Under the pieces are notes generated by a model. The model was not told where the DNA came from and ran no database searches. It saw only the letters and a list, made by a program, of their open reading frames with translations. From the NCBI GenBank assembly GCA_964512995.1, contig CAZELM010000014.1:28315-92314 (forward strand): a stretch of 64,000 bases of DNA, written 5' to 3'. Source of the stretch: CAZELM01 sp964512995. GTDB lineage: Bacteria; CSSED10-310. Shown here piece by piece: positions 37,019 through 46,581 of this stretch; position 1 is the stretch's first letter; each line of letters opens with the position of its first letter. Both the position numbers and the translations under genes were made by a program.

Positions 37019-37714
37019 TTATTCAACGGGGACTGGAATGGGTGTTTCTGATTTCCTGGAATGGCGTGATCCGGAATCAACGATCTGACGAGCGATGAAG
37101 TATTCCTGATAGAATTGCGGGTGCGAATTTTTCAAGCTTCTCACCATGCGATCCATCTTGGTTTTCAGAATTCGATCGGTTTTTTTGAAAAGCAAATGGA
37201 GTTCAAGCGTTGCAGCTTTTCTCATGGCCTGAGCAGTTCTTGGTTTTACCAGAGCACGTTCGAACGCTTCGATTTTGGTATGAAATTCTTCGAGCTTCGA
37301 AGCCGATATTCCATATCCAGACAGATTTTCAATATGTTCTTGGGCAATGTGATAGATGGCAATGCATCGCTGGAGCGACAAGGCACTTCGAGCATGCAAG
37401 ATCTCCCTGGGCGAAATATTCACTTTGGACATCAAGGTTTCATCTTTCAGATTACACGCATAGCAATAGACACTATTTGCGATTGCCACTGCGGTTTCCG
37501 TCAGATCCGTCCGCAGATTGATCTTGTCCTGTGTGATCCCTTGCGTTTTCATGTCCCGAAACCGAATCACCGCCTCGATCTCTGACAAGTGATCTTTGAA
37601 CTCCTGAAATGCATCTCTGAACGCCTGAAGTTCATTGATGGTGGATTCCTGCCGTTCACAAGCTTCCCGGGTGGAATAGTTCATGGATAATTTGTTAGCG
37701 AGTCTCTTTTCCAT
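37019..37714 (-). CDS. Hypothetical helical protein
   Basis: The start MEKRLANKLSM is preferred because AAGGAG lies 11 nt upstream, giving 231 residues. The protein is rich in charged heptad-like helices (for example RDAFQEFKDHLSEIEAVIRF) and probably forms a helical bundle. There is a conserved-looking NISPREILHARSALSL segment near 112. There is no signal peptide, membrane helix or recognisable catalytic motif. A proline-rich tail ends the protein. I do not recognise the family. Confidence 0.6.
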   Translation of the reverse strand: MEKRLANKLSMNYSTREACERQESTINELQAFRDAFQEFKDHLSEIEAVIRFRDMKTQGITQDKINLRTDLTETAVAIANSVYCYACNLKDETLMSKVNISPREILHARSALSLQRCIAIYHIAQEHIENLSGYGISASKLEEFHTKIEAFERALVKPRTAQAMRKAATLELHLLFKKTDRILKTKMDRMVRSLKNSHPQFYQEYFIARQIVDSGSRHSRKSETPIPVPVE

Positions 37715-38050
37715 TTGGGTATGATCTCCTTTTGAGAAAGTAAAATGAAACAAAAAACGGATAAGGAATAAATCTTTGGCATCTATACCCAGTTACCTGT
37801 CACCATGTGTTCACGTACTGATGATTATATGCAGAATCAGTTTCGATAAAGTCAAATCTATCATCAAAAATTTTTATAACGTATTGAATATAAAGGCGAA
37901 ATCTCTTTTTAATCCAGTTGATATCATGACGGATTGAAACAAATTCTCTAACATTTACTCTCAGTTGTTCGTCATTGTATTTTTTTCCCATCGGAGTGTT
38001 TTTTTCTGTTCGATGTTGTTACAGAGTCAAGCCAGAACTCTTAAACAAGG

Positions 38051-38474
38051 TGTCAGTTGATTTTTACACACTGTCAGACGTCATTGTCAGACTGTCAATC
38101 ATATTTTACAGCTCTGTCAGATCCCATTGTCACGGTGTCAGATGACATTTACACTCTGTCAGACGTTATTGTCAGACTGTCAGTCATGCTTTACAGCTCT
38201 GTCAGATCCCATTGTCACGGTGTCAGATGACATTTACACTCTGTCAGACGTTATTATCAGGCTGTCAGTCATGTTTTACAGCTCTGTCAGATACCATTGT
38301 CACGATGTCAGATGGCATTTACGCACTGCCGGACGTTATTGTCAGACTGTCAGTCATGTTTTACAGCTCTGTCAGATACCATTGTCACGGTGTCAGATGG
38401 CATTTACACTCTGTCAGACGTCATTGTCAGGCTGTGAATAATGATTTACATCTCTGTCAAAGGGTGATGACAGT
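38051..38474. repeat. Nested tandem repeat: 85-bp units built from four 20-22-bp subunits
   Basis: Units of 85 bp start at 38071, 38156, 38241, 38326 and 38411 (last one partial). Each splits into four subunits of 21, 22, 22 and 20 bp, all beginning (C)TGTCAG, for example CTGTCAGACGTTATTGTCAG and TGTCAGATGACATTTACACT. About 20 subunits are present. The unit length is not a multiple of three and all frames are poor, so it is noncoding. The 21-bp spacing is about two DNA turns. Confidence 0.92.
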
Positions 38475-38492
38475 ACTCCACCTGGTGGAAGA

Positions 38493-38555
38493 GTGGCAGG
38501 TTTAAACAGAGGTGGTTTCATTACACCGGGGAATATACCATTTCAAACCTGCCAC
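38493..38555. repeat. 63-bp dispersed palindromic element, copy 1
   Basis: The element is bounded by perfect 11-bp inverted arms GTGGCAGGTTT and AAACCTGCCAC. The interior includes ACCGGGGA. A clearly related copy lies at 47987-48047. This looks like a small REP- or MITE-like element. Confidence 0.75.
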
Positions 38556-38672
38556 AATAGAAACTGAGGCGTTGGTCATGATTCTTAATTTCATTTTCAC
38601 TCCCATATTGGTATATAACTCGCAAGCCTGTCAGGGCTTGAGAGATGACTTATGGAATGGAGATGACAATCA

Positions 38673-40181
38673 ATGCCTTTCACACAAAAGAAAAACCATC
38701 ACATCAATCAGTATCTGCTTTTATTGGCCGCTCTCCAGCTTCTGATATCCTGTTCCCATCGTTCACTGATCCGGCTCCCATCACCGGATCATTCCGATCA
38801 TGCGGCAAAAATGACAGGAGAATCCGGAATATCCGGTTCGATATCTGCTCCGGAACCAGAAAACAGCATGGAACCCGGAGTGTCAGTTGAACCCACGCAC
38901 GTGCCAGCCGGTCTGACTGAACGAATGCAGGCGTGGACATTGACGGATGTTCTGGATATCGCGCTTCAGAACAATACATCGACCCGTGCGGCGTGGGCGG
39001 ATGCGAAAGCCGCGGCCGCAAAATACAAATCTCAGCGGGGAGATTACTTTCCGGATATCTCCCTGGATGCATCCGCTTCACGGATCAAATCCATGGCGTT
39101 GCCAGGACGCACATCAGAACCCACTTCGATGCTTGGTGTTTCTGCCAGCATCATTTATCTGCTGCTGGATTTCGGCGGCCGGTCCGCTGTCATCGAAAAT
39201 ATGAACCATGCGATGACTGCATCCGAGTTGACATCCAATGCCGTTGTCCTCGATGTCATCCTCCAGGTTGAAATCGCTTATTTCCGATACATGACCACGT
39301 TGGCCATGCTGGACGCCGAACGAATGAACCTCAAGGAAGCGGAAACCAACCTGGAATCCGCCCGGAACCGGCATCAGGTTGGCCTGGCCGTTATCGCAGA
39401 TATTCTTCAGGCGCAGACCCGCCTGTCCAAATCACAACTGGCACTCCAAAAAACCGAAGGCGATCTGCATACGGCCCGGGGCGCACTTGCCTTATCCATG
39501 GGACTCCCCGCCAATACCCAAATTGAGTTGCAGCAGATCACACCTTCCCCTTCCGTTGATATGATCAAACAGACGGTGGAGCAACTGATCGCAAGTGCGA
39601 TGGAAAATCGGCCGGATTTGAAAGCGGCTCAGGAAAAGGTCCGTTCCCTGGAATGCCGCGTACGTGAACTCCGGAGTCAGGATCGACCCTCCCTGCGGCT
39701 GACCGGATCAGTTGGCAGAACCTATTTCCCCAGTGATTCCAGTGATTCCGATAGCTATGCAGCAGGCATCTCCCTGAGCTTTCCATTATTTACCGGCTTT
39801 TCCAACACCTATAATATCCTGCAGGCAGAAAAACAGCATGAAGCGGAGATCGAACGCGCCCGTGCACTCGAACAACGGATCATTTATCAGGTGTTCACCG
39901 CCTATTATTCCCTCCAGACATCCATCCAGCAGGTCGCTACCGCACAAGCGCTGGTCGAATCGGCGACCCAGAACGAAACCACCGCATTGGCTCGATACAA
40001 GGAAGGCGTGGGATCCATCATCGACCTGATGTCCGCTCAGACATTACTGGCGGATGCCCGGGCAGAACAGATTCAAGCCCAGTGGGGTTGGCAAACCGCC
40101 TTGATCCAGTTGGCACACGATACCGCATTGCTCGGTCTCCGTGGTGAAAATCCGCTGTTCAATCCAGTTCAACCGAAATAG
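38673..40181 (+). CDS. TolC-like outer-membrane efflux lipoprotein
   Basis: This 502-residue protein has a hydrophobic signal ending in a lipobox (LLISC), so the mature protein is probably lipid-anchored at Cys27. Two outer membrane efflux protein (OEP/TolC) repeats follow, with ALQNNTSTRAAWADAKAA at the start and LARYKEGVGSIIDLMSAQTLLADA near the end, the typical coiled-coil hairpins. A GGAG lies upstream of the ATG. It is the first gene of an OMF-MFP-RND operon. It forms the outer-membrane exit duct. Confidence 0.92.
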   Translation: MPFTQKKNHHINQYLLLLAALQLLISCSHRSLIRLPSPDHSDHAAKMTGESGISGSISAPEPENSMEPGVSVEPTHVPAGLTERMQAWTLTDVLDIALQNNTSTRAAWADAKAAAAKYKSQRGDYFPDISLDASASRIKSMALPGRTSEPTSMLGVSASIIYLLLDFGGRSAVIENMNHAMTASELTSNAVVLDVILQVEIAYFRYMTTLAMLDAERMNLKEAETNLESARNRHQVGLAVIADILQAQTRLSKSQLALQKTEGDLHTARGALALSMGLPANTQIELQQITPSPSVDMIKQTVEQLIASAMENRPDLKAAQEKVRSLECRVRELRSQDRPSLRLTGSVGRTYFPSDSSDSDSYAAGISLSFPLFTGFSNTYNILQAEKQHEAEIERARALEQRIIYQVFTAYYSLQTSIQQVATAQALVESATQNETTALARYKEGVGSIIDLMSAQTLLADARAEQIQAQWGWQTALIQLAHDTALLGLRGENPLFNPVQPK

Positions 40182-40242
40182 CATTTTTTATCTATAGATT
40201 GAAATTGCCTTTGAGACATATCACCTTTTCGGGAAATGAAAT

Positions 40243-41409
40243 ATGAAACGAACCATGAGTAATATGAAACCAATTCATCGACATCCTGTTTTACATCGTC
40301 TGATAATCATGGCGATGGTCGCGTTGATTGCCACTGCCTGCCGGAAAAATCCGGAGACAAAGAAAGCCGGAGCGGAGAAAGCCCCTGTTCCTGTCACCGT
40401 GGACATCGCCACGGAACGCTCCATGGATCTGGAACTGCATACGGTAGGCACTGTCGAACCGGTTCAAACCGTCTCCATCCGTTCCCAGCAGACGGGTATT
40501 TTAACGAATATCGCCTTCAAAGAAGGTGAATTTGTAACAGAAGGCCAGCTTCTGTTTGAAATCGATCCGCGCTCCTTCACGGCGGAGTTGAAGCGCCTGG
40601 AGGCGGCACTGGAAAAAGACAAGGCACTGAAAAAAAATGCCGAGGTGCAGCTCAAACGGTATGAGGAGCTGGTTCAGAAGGAGTTTGTCACGCAGGCGCA
40701 GTATGATGATGTCAAAACCAACCTGGATGTTCTCAACGCTCAAGTCAAAGCGGATCAGGAAGCTGTCGAGAATGCCCGGCTTCAATTGGAGCGCACCCGG
40801 ATCACCGCTCCCATATCCGGTCGGACCGGGACAATCTTCTTCCATCCGGGTGATGTGATCAAGATGAACGATTCCATATTGGTCACGATCAACCAGATCG
40901 ATCCGATCCAGGTTGCTTTCTCCATTCCAGCGGATCGATTACCGGAGATTCAAGCGGTCAATGCGGGACATAAACTGGATGTGTATGTGCGATTATCGGC
41001 CCGTTCACCCGAACGGATCAAAGGATTTGTCACGTTTTTCGACAATCAGGTCCGGCTGGATACGGGAACGATTTTAATGAAAGCGCAACTGGAGAATGGC
41101 ACTGGAAAACTCTGGCCCGGTCAGTTTGTCGACACAGCGCTGGTTCTGCAGAACGATCCGGTGGCATTGACGATTCCCGCTCAGGCGGTTCAGGTCGGTC
41201 AACAAGGGACATTCGTTTATGTCCTCAAATCCGACAATACGGTCGAAAAACGAACGGTGGACGTGGCGCGCACACAGGATAATATTTCGATTATCGCTCA
41301 GGGAATTTCCGTTGGGGAGCAGGTGGTGACAGATGGCCAACTCCGACTGCTGCCCGGATCCAAGGTCGAGATCAAATCCGCCAATCCGGTGAAGGAGACA
41401 GCGAAATGA
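40243..41409 (+). CDS. RND efflux periplasmic adaptor (MFP) lipoprotein
   Basis: This 388-residue protein has a signal peptide with lipobox LIATAC. The mature part shows the membrane fusion protein layout: barrel-sandwich half (TVSIRSQQTGILTNIAFKEG), a helical hairpin (about 115-185), the second lipoyl half ERTRITAPISGRTG-like segment, and beta-barrel and membrane-proximal domains. It links the inner-membrane pump to the TolC-like channel. Its stop overlaps the pump gene start (ATGA). Confidence 0.93.
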   Translation: MKRTMSNMKPIHRHPVLHRLIIMAMVALIATACRKNPETKKAGAEKAPVPVTVDIATERSMDLELHTVGTVEPVQTVSIRSQQTGILTNIAFKEGEFVTEGQLLFEIDPRSFTAELKRLEAALEKDKALKKNAEVQLKRYEELVQKEFVTQAQYDDVKTNLDVLNAQVKADQEAVENARLQLERTRITAPISGRTGTIFFHPGDVIKMNDSILVTINQIDPIQVAFSIPADRLPEIQAVNAGHKLDVYVRLSARSPERIKGFVTFFDNQVRLDTGTILMKAQLENGTGKLWPGQFVDTALVLQNDPVALTIPAQAVQVGQQGTFVYVLKSDNTVEKRTVDVARTQDNISIIAQGISVGEQVVTDGQLRLLPGSKVEIKSANPVKETAK

Positions 41410-44400
41410 ACATCTTCATCGAACGCCCCGTCATGACGATCCTGGTCATGTTCGGCATTCTGCTGTTCGGTATCATCGCGTATTATCAATTGCCGGTCAG
41501 TGACCTGCCCAACATCGATTTTCCGACCATTTCCGTCAGTGCGTCTCTGCCGGGAGCGAATCCTGAAACAATGGCATCCACCGTGGCGTCACCTCTGGAA
41601 AAGCAGTTTACCACGATCGCCGGAGTGGACTCGATGACATCCACCAGTTCACCGGGATCGACCTCCATCACGTTGCAGTTCAATCTGGAACGGGACATCG
41701 ATGCGGCCGCTCAGGATGTCCAGGCGGCGATTGCGGCAGTGCAGCGGCAACTCCCCAGAGATATGCCTTCTCCGCCATCCTACCAGAAAGTCAATCCGGC
41801 GGATCAGCCCATCCTGTTCATTGCGCTGACATCCCAGGATCTCCCGTTATCCACACTGAATGAATATGGTGAGGAGGTCATTGCGCAACGGATTTCCATG
41901 GTTCGTGGAGTCGCTCAGGTTCAAGTATATGGCGCTCAGAAGTATGCGGTTCGTGTCCAGTTGGACCCGCGGGAGCTGGCATCCCGAAATATCGGCCTCG
42001 ATCAGGTCGTGAGCGCCATTCAGGAAAACAATGTCAATATGCCCACCGGCTCTCTGCAAGGCGAGTTCAAAGCCTTCAATGTCACATCCAATGGCAAGTT
42101 GGAAAACGCAGACCAGTTCCGGGAGATCGTTGTCACGTACAAAAATGGAGCACCGGTGCGGCTTGGCCATCTCGGGCGGGTGATCGACAGTGTACAGAAC
42201 GATAAAGCGGCCGCCTGGTTCAAAGACAGCCGAGCGATCATGCTGGCTGTTCAACGGCAACCGGGAACGAATACTGTGGAGGTCGCCCGTGCCGTGCGGA
42301 ATCTCATCCCGACATTCCAGAAACTACTACCGGCATCGGTCACCATGGAAGTCATGATCGATCGATCGGAACCGATCCAGGCATCGGTTCACGATGTCAA
42401 GTTTACACTTTTACTCACATTGTTTCTGGTGATTCTGGTCATTTTTCTGTTTCTTCGGAGTTTGTGGGCGACGATCATTCCCAGTTTATCCCTGCCGATG
42501 TCACTGATCGGCACGTTTGCGGTCATGCATCTGCTCCATTTCAACCTCGATAATCTGTCACTCATGGCCTTGACACTGGCGGTCGGATTCGTCGTGGATG
42601 ATGCGATTGTCATGCTGGAGAACATTGTCCGGCACCTGGAGATGGGCAAAAGCCCTTACCAGTCCGCGGTCGATGGGTCACGGGAAGTTGGATTCACCAT
42701 TCTGTCCATGACACTGTCTCTGACCGCCGTGTTTATCCCGCTGTTATTCATGGAAGGAATCGTCGGGCGATTGTTCAACGAATTTGCCGTGACCATCGGC
42801 GTCGCCATACTGGTTTCCGGCTTTGTTTCGCTGACACTGACACCAATGATGAGCAGCCGGATGCTGAAGCCCGTCACGGATATTCATCATGGCCGGATCT
42901 ACATGGCAACCGAAAAAATTTTTGATATTACCTTGAAATGGTATGAAACGACGTTGAACTGGACGATGCGACACCGGCTCTGGATGATGTTCTCACTTGT
43001 TGTGATTCTCATCGGAACCGGATACCTTTTCCGCATCATTCCCAAGGGATTCATCGCCAGTGAGGACAATGGGTATCTGTTCGGCACAACCGAAGCCGCA
43101 GAAGGGATTTCATTTCAATCCATGAAGGATCATCAGCAGGAGATCGCCAAGATCCTGGCTGGTGATCCGAATGTTGCCGCCTATCTCTCCGCGGTGTCTC
43201 CCGGACCCGGAGGCGGTTCCAGTGGAAACCAGGGACGTGTATTCATCAAGCTAATCCCCCGGTCAGAACGGGAGTTATCAGCGGATCAGGTATTGCAGTC
43301 CCTGCGAAAAAAATTCAGTTCTGTGACCGGCATCAAAGTGTATCTCATGAATCCGCCGCCGATCAATATCGGGGGGCGACTCAGTTCGTCCCAGTATCAG
43401 TTCACGCTACAGAGCTCAGAAACTGACATCCTGTATCAGGAAGCCAGTGAGCTTTATCTCAAACTAAGCAATCAGCCGGAGCTTCAGGATGTCAATTCGG
43501 ATCTGAGGCTGACCAATCCGGAGATCACGGTGGAGATTGACCGGGATCTGGCAGCGTCATTGGGTGTTTCGCCACAACGGTTCGATGAGACGCTGTATAA
43601 CGCTTTCGGCAGCCGACAGGTCTCCACCATACTGGCTCCCAACAATCAGTATTATGTGATTATGGAGTTGTTACCGGAGTTTCAGAAAGATGCAACCACT
43701 CTGGAGCTTCTTCATGTCCGCTCCAAATCGGGTGAGTTGATCCCGATTCGATCCATTGCCACTATTTCGCCGGGATATGGACCTTTGTCCATCAATCATT
43801 CAGGCCGGCTCCCATCGGTGACCATTTCGTTCAATCTGCGGCCGGGGGTGTCGCTGAGTGAAGCGATGGATATCGTCAACACGACTGCACGGGAAACGCT
43901 GTCATCTGGAATCACGACCAGTTTCTCCGGTACGGCCCAGGCATTTCAATCATCTCAGGCCGGGATGAAGGTGTTACTGATTCTGGCATTGCTGGTCATT
44001 TATATGATTCTGGGGATTCTGTATGAGAGTTTCATTCATCCTATTACGATATTGGCCGGGCTTCCGTTTGCCGGATTCGGAGCGCTATTGACGTTGCTGA
44101 TTTTCCGGGTGGATCTGGGGTTGTATGGATTTGTCGGGATCATCATGTTGATCGGGGTGGTCAAGAAAAATGCGATCATGATGATCGATTTTGCTTTGGA
44201 TGCTCAGCGGAACGGCGGGAAATCGGCGGTGGAGGCGATCCTGACCGCGAGCAGCGTCCGGTTTCGGCCGATCATGATGACCACAATGGCAGCGTTGTTT
44301 GGAACGCTGCCGATCGCGATGGGGCTTGGAGCCGGTGGAGAATCGAGACAACCGTTGGGGCTGGTCGTTGTCGGAGGTCTGGTGTTTTCTCAGTTCATCA

Positions 44401-44507
44401 CATTGTATATTACGCCGGTCATTTATACGTATCTCGATACATTCCAGAGTTTTCTGAAACGGGCCGGGTCTCGCAAGGCAGCAACATCATCTCCTGAGAC
44501 GTTTTAA
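41406..44507 (+). CDS. RND-family multidrug efflux permease (AcrB/MdtB type)
   Basis: This 1033-residue protein has the HAE1/RND length and twelve-helix layout. It begins MNIFIERPVMTILVMFGIL, has the porter domain start DLPNIDFPTISVSASLPGANP, and the TM4 segment with paired acidic residues AVGFVVDDAIVMLEN that form the proton relay. The second half repeats the pattern with GVVKKNAIMMIDFA. It exports drugs, detergents or lipids using proton motive force. Substrates cannot be read. It is the last gene of the efflux operon. Confidence 0.95.
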   Translation: MNIFIERPVMTILVMFGILLFGIIAYYQLPVSDLPNIDFPTISVSASLPGANPETMASTVASPLEKQFTTIAGVDSMTSTSSPGSTSITLQFNLERDIDAAAQDVQAAIAAVQRQLPRDMPSPPSYQKVNPADQPILFIALTSQDLPLSTLNEYGEEVIAQRISMVRGVAQVQVYGAQKYAVRVQLDPRELASRNIGLDQVVSAIQENNVNMPTGSLQGEFKAFNVTSNGKLENADQFREIVVTYKNGAPVRLGHLGRVIDSVQNDKAAAWFKDSRAIMLAVQRQPGTNTVEVARAVRNLIPTFQKLLPASVTMEVMIDRSEPIQASVHDVKFTLLLTLFLVILVIFLFLRSLWATIIPSLSLPMSLIGTFAVMHLLHFNLDNLSLMALTLAVGFVVDDAIVMLENIVRHLEMGKSPYQSAVDGSREVGFTILSMTLSLTAVFIPLLFMEGIVGRLFNEFAVTIGVAILVSGFVSLTLTPMMSSRMLKPVTDIHHGRIYMATEKIFDITLKWYETTLNWTMRHRLWMMFSLVVILIGTGYLFRIIPKGFIASEDNGYLFGTTEAAEGISFQSMKDHQQEIAKILAGDPNVAAYLSAVSPGPGGGSSGNQGRVFIKLIPRSERELSADQVLQSLRKKFSSVTGIKVYLMNPPPINIGGRLSSSQYQFTLQSSETDILYQEASELYLKLSNQPELQDVNSDLRLTNPEITVEIDRDLAASLGVSPQRFDETLYNAFGSRQVSTILAPNNQYYVIMELLPEFQKDATTLELLHVRSKSGELIPIRSIATISPGYGPLSINHSGRLPSVTISFNLRPGVSLSEAMDIVNTTARETLSSGITTSFSGTAQAFQSSQAGMKVLLILALLVIYMILGILYESFIHPITILAGLPFAGFGALLTLLIFRVDLGLYGFVGIIMLIGVVKKNAIMMIDFALDAQRNGGKSAVEAILTASSVRFRPIMMTTMAALFGTLPIAMGLGAGGESRQPLGLVVVGGLVFSQFITLYITPVIYTYLDTFQSFLKRAGSRKAATSSPETF

Positions 44508-44560
44508 GCGGCAACGAGAGACCGGGATCCTGTTCAGACAGATTCACGAAGAGATTGATA

Positions 44561-45223
44561 TTACGTATTTCCCGGATCATCCTCGTTAGACCGTTTACGA
44601 TCCTCTTCCTCAAACTCCATCTTGGATTTCCGGGAGGCCCGGTAATCGGACATTCGCATGGAGAGCGCATTGAATACGGCTTCAGAACCCTTGCCGCTCT
44701 TCTTAAAATACATCGCTGCATCCATTTGAACGCCGTAACCGTGGGCATCCTGAATCGCCTGAAGATCGGCGCTGAGATAGACAAACTGCCAGTTGGCGTT
44801 ATCTGTTTTATCTTTGATCATCTTTACGATCTGATCTCGGGTGAACTCGTGACTTGCGTTCTCCTGACCGTCAGTAACGATGGCCATGATGATTTTTTCC
44901 GGCCGATCCGATTCCGGGATGCCCGAAAGAGATGACTCCAGATCATTGATCCCGCGACCGATCGCATCGAGAAGCGGGGTACTGGCTCGGGGCACGTATG
45001 TCCTGCGATCCAGACCCGGAATCTGCTGAATGGGTTTGAAACGATGGATGACTTCGTAGGGATTCTGGGAATCGAATTGCACCAGTGACACGGTAGCGCT
45101 GCCTGGTTGCTCCTGCTGCTCCTTCAGAAATGTATTGAATCCACCGATGATGTCGTCCCGGATGCTTTCCATGGAACCGGTCCGATCGAGAATGACCGCG
45201 ATGTGTGTCGCATTTTCCTTCAT
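44561..45223 (-). CDS. VWA-domain protein
   Basis: This 220-residue soluble protein is almost only a von Willebrand A domain. It has the MIDAS motif DRTGSME (near residue 13) with the DXTXS-like metal site, the RASTPLLDAIGRGI segment carrying the second-site Thr, and AIVTDGQENAS with the third-site Asp. The C-terminal tail is very charged (KMEFEEEDRKRSNEDD). AGGAGG precedes the ATG. There is no signal peptide. It converges with the RND pump gene. Bacterial proteins of this kind are often linked to tellurite-type stress or phage-related clusters, but no such neighbours are seen. Confidence 0.85.
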   Translation of the reverse strand: MKENATHIAVILDRTGSMESIRDDIIGGFNTFLKEQQEQPGSATVSLVQFDSQNPYEVIHRFKPIQQIPGLDRRTYVPRASTPLLDAIGRGINDLESSLSGIPESDRPEKIIMAIVTDGQENASHEFTRDQIVKMIKDKTDNANWQFVYLSADLQAIQDAHGYGVQMDAAMYFKKSGKGSEAVFNALSMRMSDYRASRKSKMEFEEEDRKRSNEDDPGNT

Positions 45224-45416
45224 TGTTTGACCTCCTTAAAATTGAGATATCAGATTCGTTTCATGCGTGTTGATTCCGCACTCTGTATGTAAGACGCTCC
45301 ATGGCAACCTAATCTGACAGAATTCGCTGAAAATATGATCCGGACCGCGGCCTGTCGGGGTGTGCATCCTGGATATGAACAAAAGGGTGTAAACAAAATG
45401 TCAACCATTCAACATT

Positions 45417-45955
45417 GCGATGGTATTGGTATGCTTCCCTCACCCCGTCGGCCATGGCTGATTGATGGTCCCTCCAGGTTTCCGGCCTCAGTGCGAACCG
45501 TTTACTACAGCGTTGTGCGATGGTATTGGCATGCTTCCCTCACCCCGTCGGCCATGGCTGATTGATGGTCCCTCCAGGTTTCCGGCCTCAGTGCGAACCG
45601 TTTACTACAGCGTTNNNNNNNNNNNNNNNNNNNNNNNNNNNNNNNNNNNNNNNNNNNNNNNNNNNNNNNNNNNNNNNNNNNNNNNNNNNNNNNNNNNNNN
45701 NNNNNNNNNNNNNNGCGAACCGTTTACTACAGCGTTGTGCGATGGTATTGGCATGCTTCCCTCACCCCGCCGGCCATGGTAGATTGATGGTCCCTCCAGG
45801 TTTCCGGCCTCAGTGCGAACCGTTTACTACAGCGTTGTGCGATGGTATTGGCATGCTTCCCTCACCCCGCCGGCCATGGTAGATTGATGGTCCCTCCAGG
45901 TTTCCGGCCTCAGTGCGAACCGTTTACTACAGCGTTGTGCGATGGTATTGGCATG
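45417..45955. repeat. 100-bp tandem repeat (interrupted by assembly gap)
   Basis: Units start with GCGATGGTATTGG at 45417, 45517 and (in the gap) 45617, then at 45739, 45839 and 45939. Before the gap units read CCGTCGGCCATGGCTGATTG; after it CCGCCGGCCATGGTAGATTG. The last unit runs into the dispersed element at 45956, sharing CCCTCACCCCGCCGGCC. Phase across the gap needs 78 + 100k missing bases. Confidence 0.93.
45615..45714. other. Assembly gap (100 N placeholder) inside the 100-bp repeat
   Basis: This is a run of exactly 100 N in a tandem array. The repeat phase on either side requires 78 bases plus a multiple of 100, so the stated length is not real. Confidence 0.95.
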
Positions 45956-46042
45956 CTTCCCTCACCCCGCCGGCCGATTTGTTTTGCTGTTCCAAATGAA
46001 CGAGCCGGCGACCCTCTCCCGGTCGCTGCGCTGGGAGAGGGT
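45956..46042 (+). repeat. Dispersed inverted element, copy A
   Basis: The element runs from CTTCCCTCACCCCGCCGGCC to GCTGCGCTGGGAGAGGGT. It is about 90% identical by eye to the reverse complement of 47867-47953. It contains an internal CCTCTCCC/GGGAGAGG hairpin. Together the copies bracket the SUI1 and MFS genes. Confidence 0.8.
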
Positions 46043-46209
46043 AAAGAAGGAGACTCCCACTTTTAGATCAATGTGAATAGCAACGTACTGACGTTCCATG
46101 ATAGACTCTCATTTGTTGTTGGAATGGACGATGACAGCGGATATATTGGTTGGATTTAGATGGCAGAATCGGAAGTCCGAAGGCAATGCTTGCTGAATCT
46201 GAGGAAGAG

Positions 46210-46569
46210 ATGAAAACGGAAAAAGAATCTGAATTGGTCTATTCGACGGAATATGGCCGGATGTGCCCGGGATGTTCAAAGCCAAAGCCGGCCTGTATCT
46301 GTAAGCGACGAAAAGAGAGTCCGAAAGGAGATGGCATCGTGCGGGTCGGACGGGAAACCAAAGGTCGGAAAGGCAATGGTGTGACTCTGATCACCGGTGT
46401 TCCGCTCGATCTGGAAAACCTGACCCAACTCGCCCGTCAATTGAAACAAAAATGCGGTACCGGTGGCACCATCAAGAATGGTGTGATTGAAATCCAAGGT
46501 GATCACCGGGATGTGATTGTAGCAGAACTGACCAGGCAAGGTTTTGTCGTAAAACGATCTGGGGGTTGA
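46210..46569 (+). CDS. SUI1/YciH-family translation factor
   Basis: The start MKTEKESELVYST follows GAGGAAG, giving 119 residues. An open frame runs further upstream only through a TTG. The N-terminal CPGCSKPKPACIC is a small Cys cluster, and the SUI1 (eIF1-like) domain is seen in VRVGRETKGRKGNGVTLITG, LKQKCGTGGTIKNGVIEIQG and ELTRQGFVVKRSGG. YciH-type proteins bind the 30S subunit and influence start-site fidelity, often under stress. The MFS gene follows 12 nt later. Confidence 0.92.
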   Translation: MKTEKESELVYSTEYGRMCPGCSKPKPACICKRRKESPKGDGIVRVGRETKGRKGNGVTLITGVPLDLENLTQLARQLKQKCGTGGTIKNGVIEIQGDHRDVIVAELTRQGFVVKRSGG

Positions 46570-46581
46570 GAAGATGGTGAT

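Larger units (their letters stand above)
37715..38672. other. Long intergenic region, 958 bp, dominated by a nested tandem repeat
   Basis: This region holds the 85-bp repeat at 38051-38474 and a 63-bp palindromic element at 38493-38555. A 63-codon minus-strand frame at 37800-37991 has no ribosome site. The right end leads into the efflux operon and should contain its promoter. Confidence 0.6.
45224..46209. other. Long intergenic region, 986 bp, mostly 100-bp tandem repeats
   Basis: This region contains the repeat array at 45417-45955, an assembly gap at 45615-45714, and a dispersed inverted element at 45956-46042. The many open frames here are repeat shadows. The right end contains the upstream region of the SUI1 gene. 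Confidence 0.6.

Noticed and set aside
37800..37991. 63-codon minus-strand open frame upstream of the helical protein gene
   Set aside because: It has no ribosome binding site and no family features; its A/T-rich codon use looks like chance.
38127..38505. Cys-rich open frames across the 85-bp repeat
   Set aside because: They arise from the repeat in two frames; unit length is not divisible by three and there is no ribosome site.
45335..46066. Open frames with SPRRPWLIDGPSRFP repeats
   Set aside because: They are read from the 100-bp repeat in different frames and cross the N gap; no start signal fits.
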